Source: Actinomycetospora sp. NBRC 106378
GTDB lineage: Bacteria; Actinomycetota; Actinomycetes; Mycobacteriales; Pseudonocardiaceae
NCBI RefSeq assembly: GCF_030269685.1
Contig: NZ_BSTT01000025.1
Coordinates: 1 to 48,260, forward strand
Reading direction: 5' to 3'
DNA length: 48,260 bases
The notes beneath the pieces were generated by a model that searched no databases, was not told the DNA's origin, and saw nothing but the letters and a program-made list of their open reading frames with translations. Within the stretch, counting starts at the first letter, position 1. Each line of letters starts with the position of its first letter. The position numbers and the translations under genes are program-made. Below, piece after piece: positions 44,352 through 48,260 of the stretch.

Positions 44352-45848
44352 ATGACCGTCACCGAGACCCGTCCCGAGCCCACCGACGCCGGCGCGGTCG
44401 AGCACGTCGACGTCCTGGTGGTCGGCGCGGGCGTCGCCGGCATCGGCGCCGGACACCACCTGCGCACCGAATTCCCGGACCGCAGCTTCCTGATCCTCGA
44501 CGCCCACCCCGACCGCGGCGGCACGTGGTGGACCCACCGCTACCCCGGCGCCCGCTCGGACTCCGACCTGTTCACCTACGGCTACCGGCACAAGCCGTGG
44601 CGTGGGCCGTCGATCGCGTCGTCGGGCGAGATCCTGACCTACCTCGACGAGGTCATCGACGAGGACCGGCTGGGGGAGCGGATCCGCTACCGGCACCGCG
44701 TGGTCTCGACCAGCTGGTCGTCGGAGGAGAACCGCTGGACGGTGGATGTCCATCGGGAGGACACCGGCGAGACGGTGCAGGTGAGCTGCCGGTTCCTGTG
44801 GATGTGCCAGGGCTACTACAAGCACGACGAGCCGTACGTGCCGGAGTTCCCCGGCCGCGAGCGCTTCCGCGGCGCAATCGTCCACCCGCAGAGCTGGCCC
44901 GCGGACCTGGACTGGACCGGGAAGAAGGTCGTCGTCATCGGCTCCGGCGCGACCGCGGCCACCGTCGTGCCGGCGATGGCGGAGACCGCCGAGCACGTGA
45001 CGATGCTGCAGCGCACCCCGACGTTCATGATCGCGGCGCCGAAGACCCACGAGCTCGCGATCCAGCTCCGCGCCCTCGACATCCCGGAGGAGTGGACCTA
45101 CGAGATCCTGCGCCGCACGTACATCGAGCAGTTCAACGAGCTGACGCGGCTCTCGGCCGAGGACCCGGACACGGCCCGGCAGTACCTGCTCGACGAGATG
45201 CGGCCGCACCTGCCCGAGGGCTTCGACATCGAGAAGCACTTCAACCCGGCCTACCGCCCCTGGCAGCAGCGGATCGCCCTGCTCCCCGACGGCGACATGT
45301 TCGCGACGATCAAGGAGGGCCGCTCCTCCGTCGTCACCGACACCATCGAGACGTTCACCGAGACCGGCATCCGCCTGTCCTCCGGCGAGGAGCTCGAGGC
45401 CGACGTCATCGTCACGGCCACGGGGTTCAACCTGTCCTGCTTCGGCGACGTCGCCTTCACCGTCGACGGCGAGCCGGTCGACTTCTCCGAGCGGGTCACG
45501 TGGCGCGGGATCATGATCGACGGCGTGCCGAACATGGCCTTCGTCTTCGGCTACTTCCGGCACTCCTGGACCCTGCGGGCCGACCTGGTCTCCGATCTCG
45601 TGGTGCGGCTGCTGCGGCACCTGGACGACCTCGGGGTCTCGTCGGTGACGCCGGTGGCCGGACCCGACGTCGAGCTGCGGCCCTGGTCGGACCCGGAGAA
45701 CTTCAACCCCGGCTACGTCGTCCGGTCCCAGGACCGGATGTTCAAGCAGGGCGACCGGGCCCCGTGGACCCACATGCACGAGTTCGCGGAGGAGCGGCAC
45801 ACGCTGCCCGCCGCCGATCTCGACGACGGGTCGCTCAAGTACGGCTGA
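44352..45848 (+). CDS. EthA-like Baeyer-Villiger monooxygenase
   Basis: A 498-residue flavin monooxygenase. It has the FAD motif GAGVAG (25-30), GGTWWTHRYPGARSD, the BVMO fingerprint FRGAIVHPQSWP at 172-183 and the NADPH motif GSGATA. The order and length match the EthA/MymA group of BVMOs, which take ketones and, in mycobacteria, activate ethionamide. It forms an operon with the esterase gene five bases upstream. ATG 44352 has GTGAGGACC before it. It ends four bases from the convergent membrane-protein gene. Confidence 0.92.
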   Translation: MTVTETRPEPTDAGAVEHVDVLVVGAGVAGIGAGHHLRTEFPDRSFLILDAHPDRGGTWWTHRYPGARSDSDLFTYGYRHKPWRGPSIASSGEILTYLDEVIDEDRLGERIRYRHRVVSTSWSSEENRWTVDVHREDTGETVQVSCRFLWMCQGYYKHDEPYVPEFPGRERFRGAIVHPQSWPADLDWTGKKVVVIGSGATAATVVPAMAETAEHVTMLQRTPTFMIAAPKTHELAIQLRALDIPEEWTYEILRRTYIEQFNELTRLSAEDPDTARQYLLDEMRPHLPEGFDIEKHFNPAYRPWQQRIALLPDGDMFATIKEGRSSVVTDTIETFTETGIRLSSGEELEADVIVTATGFNLSCFGDVAFTVDGEPVDFSERVTWRGIMIDGVPNMAFVFGYFRHSWTLRADLVSDLVVRLLRHLDDLGVSSVTPVAGPDVELRPWSDPENFNPGYVVRSQDRMFKQGDRAPWTHMHEFAEERHTLPAADLDDGSLKYG

Positions 45849-45852
45849 GCCG

Positions 45853-46197
45853 TCACGCCGAGGCCGCCCAGAGGACGAGCCCGGCGAGCACGAGGCTCGT
45901 CGCCAGGACGACCCAGCCGGCGAGGGCGTGGGCCAGCGCGCCCCACGCGCCACGGCGGGCGCCGAGCGCCGCGACGACCACGGAGCCGAGCACCCCCAGC
46001 GCGATCACCACGAGGGCGACGAGTTGGGGGAGCCCGGTGCACAGCAGCGCGGCGCTGCTCGCGGTGCACGAGTCCGCCGCCATCGCGATCGGCAGCAGCG
46101 CGACCATCCCGACGAGCCCGCCCGCGGCGAGGAGCACGGCCGCGTGCACGGCGGCGAGGGTCACGACGGCGGGGCGGGGCCGGGTCTCGAGCAGCAT
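45853..46197 (-). CDS. Small integral membrane protein
   Basis: A 114-residue protein with three predicted helices (about 12-40, 57-78 and 90-112). The loop after helix one carries two cysteines (Cys44 and Cys53). I do not recognise a family. It starts at ATG 46197 and lies 48 bases downstream of the frameshifted enoyl-CoA hydratase gene on the same strand. The hydrophobic pattern supports a real protein, but the evidence is modest. Confidence 0.65.
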   Translation of the reverse strand: MLLETRPRPAVVTLAAVHAAVLLAAGGLVGMVALLPIAMAADSCTASSAALLCTGLPQLVALVVIALGVLGSVVVAALGARRGAWGALAHALAGWVVLATSLVLAGLVLWAASA

Positions 46198-46245
46198 GGT
46201 CGGGACCCTGCTCGCGCCGACCCGTCGTCGGGACCGGGGAACTAC

Positions 46246-47030
46246 TCAGGCACCCCGGTAGCGCGGCGGCCGCTTCTCGGCGAACGCCGCCGGGCCCTCC
46301 ACCGCGTCCTCGGTGCGCATGACGCCGAGGAACGCGGTGTGCTCGCGGGCCATCGCGGTCTCGTGGTCGAGGCCGAGCCCGTCGAGGACGCGCTCCCGGG
46401 CCGCCCGGACTGCGAGGGGACCCTTCGCGGCGATCGAGCGCGCCAGCGCGCGGGCCGCGGGGACCAGCTCGGCCGGCTCGACCACCGGTTGACCAGCCCG
46501 GACCGGTACGCCTCGGCGGCGTCGATGGGCTCGCCGGAGAGGACCATCTCCATCGCGAGTCCCAGCGGGACGGTTCGCGGCAGCCGCACGGTGCCGCCGG
46601 CGCCGGGGATGATCGCCCACTTCGTCTCGGCCAGCCCGAAGGTGGCGTTCGGCGAGCAGAGCCGGATGTCGCAGGCCAGCGCCATCTCGAGCCCGCCCGC
46701 CAGGGCGTGCCCGTTGACAGCGGCGATCAGCGGCTTGAACCGGGTGGTCGCGGTGAAGCCGCCGAAGTTCCAGGGCGGGTCCTCGCCGGCGCGGACGGCC
46801 TCGCGGTAGGCCGGGATGAGCTTCTTGAGGTCCGCGCCCGCGGAGAACGTCGTGTCCCCGGCGCCGGTGAGCACCGCGACGAGCCGGGCGTCGTCGGCCT
46901 CGAAGTCCGCGACCGCGGCCCCGAGGTCGCGTTGGTGCTCCGGGTCGAGGGCGTTCCGCGCCTCCGGGCGGTCGATCGTGATGACGACGACGCGGTCGTC
47001 CTCGGGGTCGGCTTCGACGCGGATCGGCAC
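46246..47030 (-). pseudogene. Enoyl-CoA hydratase, frameshifted near 46486
   Basis: Two frames together give a normal crotonase of about 261 residues. The first runs from GTG 47030 (PIRVEADPEDDRVVVITIDRPEARNALD) through GHALAGGLEMALACD and FGLAETKWAIIPGAGG, with both catalytic Glu residues, to AYRSGLVNR. The second continues with VVEPAELVPAARALARSIAA to the end at EKRPPRYRGA. One G is missing from a CCGG(G)TGG context on the minus strand near 46486. Without the shift the first frame runs on to a stop at 46242. It is either a recent single-base loss or a sequencing error in a G run. Confidence 0.85.
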
Positions 47031-47141
47031 GGGCGCCAGCGTCGCGGACGGCCGGTCCGCGCGGCAACGCCCCGGTTGTGCGCGACCGAATCGGATGTCA
47101 GAGTGTCGTGGATCACCAACGATGCTGTGGAGGCCACCACC

Positions 47142-47564
47142 ATGAGCAGCACCTCTCTGTTCGAGCGTCTCGGCGGGACCTACGCGATCGCCGGCGCGGT
47201 CGACGTCCTGGTCGACCGGCTCTTCGAGAACGCGGGAGTCATCGCGAACCCGGCGGTCGCCGAGCACCACGTCGCGGCCAACGGACCCGGCTACAAGTTC
47301 CTCGTGACCGCCTGGTCGATCGAGGCGGCGGGTGGTCCGAAGTGCTATCCGGGCCTCGACATGATCGCGGCGCACACGAAGCTGCACATCACCGACGAGC
47401 AGTTCAACGCCGTGTACTACGAGATCGAGGCGACGCTGCGCTTCCTCGGCGTCCCGGAGGCCGAGACGAAGGAGTTCATGGCGATCATCGAGCACTACCG
47501 GCCCGAGGTCACCCAGCAGCAGAAGGTCGAGCAGGCCGGGACGCTGGAGCCCGCCGTCGCGTGA
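47142..47564 (+). CDS. Group 1-like truncated haemoglobin
   Basis: A 140-residue globin-like protein. It has SLFERLGGTYAIAGAVD at the N-terminus, AAGGPKCYPGLDM, and the proximal haem-ligand His78 in DMIAAHTKLHIT. The B10 Tyr and the Phe at CD1 that mark most truncated haemoglobins are absent (VDVLVDRLFENAGVIANP). It seems to belong to a divergent branch and may bind haem without the usual oxygen chemistry. ATG 47142 has TGGAGG eight bases upstream. It is divergent from the frameshifted hydratase gene and coupled to the GrpB-family gene by a GTGA overlap. Confidence 0.8.
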   Translation: MSSTSLFERLGGTYAIAGAVDVLVDRLFENAGVIANPAVAEHHVAANGPGYKFLVTAWSIEAAGGPKCYPGLDMIAAHTKLHITDEQFNAVYYEIEATLRFLGVPEAETKEFMAIIEHYRPEVTQQQKVEQAGTLEPAVA

Positions 47565-48085
47565 GTGAGGAGTCGCTCGACGTCGACCTGCAGCGGGCCT
47601 CGGCCGCCTGGCCCCGCCCGCTGCGGGTCGGCCTCGTCGACCCCGACCCCGACCCCGCCTGGCCCGACGAGGCCCGGCACTGGGGCGTGCGGCTCGGTCT
47701 GCCCGTGCACCACGTCGGCGCGACCGCCGTGCCCGGTCTCCCCGCGGTCCCGCAGATCGACCTGCTGGTCCTGGTCGACGATCCCGACGACGAGGTGCTC
47801 CACCTCGCCTTCGAGGCACGCGACCTCGCCCCCCGCGGCCCGGGCGTGTGGCGCCGTCCCGCTCTGTCCGACGAGGCGTGTCCCACCGCCGTCGAGGTCC
47901 GCCTGCTCCGGCCGGAGGACCCGGCCGTCGAGCCGTTCCTCCGGTTCCGGGACCTCCTGCGCTCCGACCCGCACGCGGCGCAGCGCTACACCGACGTCCG
48001 GCGCGGCCTCGCGGGCGACTACGACGACCTGGGCGTCTACCGCCGGGCGAAGGGCCCCGTGATCGCCGCGCTGCTCCGGGGCTGA
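47561..48085 (+). CDS. GrpB / UPF0157 family protein
   Basis: A 174-residue protein of the nucleotidyltransferase-like GrpB family (PF04229). Recognisable parts are HHVGATAVPGLPAVPQIDLLV, in which most members have HVGSTAVPGL, and the C-terminal FRDLLRSDPHAAQRYTDVRRGLA. The function of the family is unknown; some members are fused to dephospho-CoA kinase. The Ser-to-Ala change in the first motif is notable, because that position lies in the likely phosphate-binding turn. The GTG at 47561 overlaps the globin stop by four bases. Confidence 0.85.
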   Translation: MSEESLDVDLQRASAAWPRPLRVGLVDPDPDPAWPDEARHWGVRLGLPVHHVGATAVPGLPAVPQIDLLVLVDDPDDEVLHLAFEARDLAPRGPGVWRRPALSDEACPTAVEVRLLRPEDPAVEPFLRFRDLLRSDPHAAQRYTDVRRGLAGDYDDLGVYRRAKGPVIAALLRG

Positions 48086-48140
48086 GCCGGGTCCGCCCTC
48101 GTCCGCGAGGTGCACAGGAGGCAGGTCTCGCGGCGGCGGA

Positions 48141-48162
48141 TTCAAGGAGCGGACGCAACATC
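48141..48162. mobile_element. Possible left end of an IS30-type element
   Basis: TTCAAGGAGCGGACGCAACA and its flanks lie just before the transposase-like start, at the kind of place where an IS30 terminal repeat is expected. The other end is outside the window, so the inverted repeat cannot be checked. Confidence 0.25.
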
Positions 48163-48174
48163 CTCGAGTTGAGG

Positions 48175-48260
48175 GTGGGTGTCGGTGTGGGTGGTGTCGC
48201 TGTTCCGCGGTGGGTGCGTCGGGAGTTCTGGCGGGCTCGCCGTGACGGTGTGGATCACGG
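48175..48260 (+). CDS. IS30-family transposase, N-terminal fragment (cut by window edge)
   Basis: From GTG 48175 the frame stays open to the window edge and gives VGVGVGGVAVPRWVRREFW, then RARRDGVDH. The segment VPRWVRREFWRARRDG fits the start of actinobacterial IS30 transposases, in which a VPxxVRRxFWxxxxxG helix leads into the HTH. Only 28 residues are seen, so the family is tentative. A TTG at 48169 is an alternative start. Confidence 0.45.
   Translation, partial: MGVGVGGVAVPRWVRREFWRARRDGVDH

Noticed and set aside
47076..47104. A TTGTGC/CAGAGT promoter for the globin gene
   Set aside because: The -10 match is too weak to report as a feature.

Overview
The window is very GC-rich (about 73% by eye), densely packed and rich in GTG starts. 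It carries several marks of high-GC actinobacteria: two S-adenosyl methyltransferases of the PF04672 (DUF574) family, a DUF1707 membrane protein, a DUF222/HNH (13E12-type) protein and a LexA box of the mycobacterial type. A Pseudonocardiaceae-like genome (Pseudonocardia or Actinomycetospora) is the best guess, from gene content only. Both edges fall inside transposase genes: the 3' end of an IS110-family gene at the left and what looks like the 5' end of an IS30-family gene at the right. This may be a contig broken at insertion sequences.

Layout. 0.2-7.3 kb (minus): a phenylacetate degradation operon, paaA-B-C-D-E-Z-I plus a PaaG-like isomerase, mostly joined by 4-bp ATGA/GTGA overlaps. It is preceded by a promoter with a PaaR-type operator; the ligase paaK and thiolase paaJ are absent. 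7.4-12.9 kb: a glycerophosphodiesterase, the DUF222/HNH gene beside a perfect SOS box, a 3-hydroxyacyl-CoA dehydrogenase, a membrane protein and an isomerase/aminotransferase pair. 12.9-18.9 kb: a Baeyer-Villiger monooxygenase (BVMO), a methyltransferase, an acyltransferase, an alpha/beta hydrolase with a LysR regulator, and an EamA exporter. 19.0-28.1 kb: pyruvate phosphate dikinase divergent from a complete pyruvate dehydrogenase operon (aceE-aceF-lpd) whose E3 carries its own lipoyl domain.

28.2-35.4 kb (mostly minus): an SMP-30 protein, DUF1707, a second methyltransferase, an SDR with a divergent TetR and a clear operator, then a CoA-transferase/LysR/oxidoreductase/cupin run. 35.5-36.9 kb: a small unfamiliar plus-strand cluster of a TPR protein, a 59-residue protein, and a protein joining an FMN-reductase-like domain to a second copy of the TPR domain. 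36.8-42.0 kb: an acyl-CoA dehydrogenase, a FadR-type GntR regulator with two matching operators, and its probable targets, a glutamine synthetase-like enzyme and a nitrilase. 42.0-45.8 kb: a PucR-type regulator divergent from an esterase and a second BVMO. 45.9-48.1 kb: a membrane protein, a frameshifted enoyl-CoA hydratase, a divergent truncated haemoglobin and a GrpB-family protein.

Much of the window is peripheral carbon catabolism (phenylacetate, ketones via BVMO plus esterase, fatty acyl-CoAs, nitriles) feeding acetyl-CoA and pyruvate, with the PDH and PPDK genes at the central node. The least familiar parts are the TPR/flavin-reductase cluster (35.5-36.9 kb) and the GntR-controlled GS-like/nitrilase pair. 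Several genes appear to be leaderless, with a TANNNT -10 element 6-8 bases before the start codon. I saw no tRNA, rRNA, CRISPR array or riboswitch.
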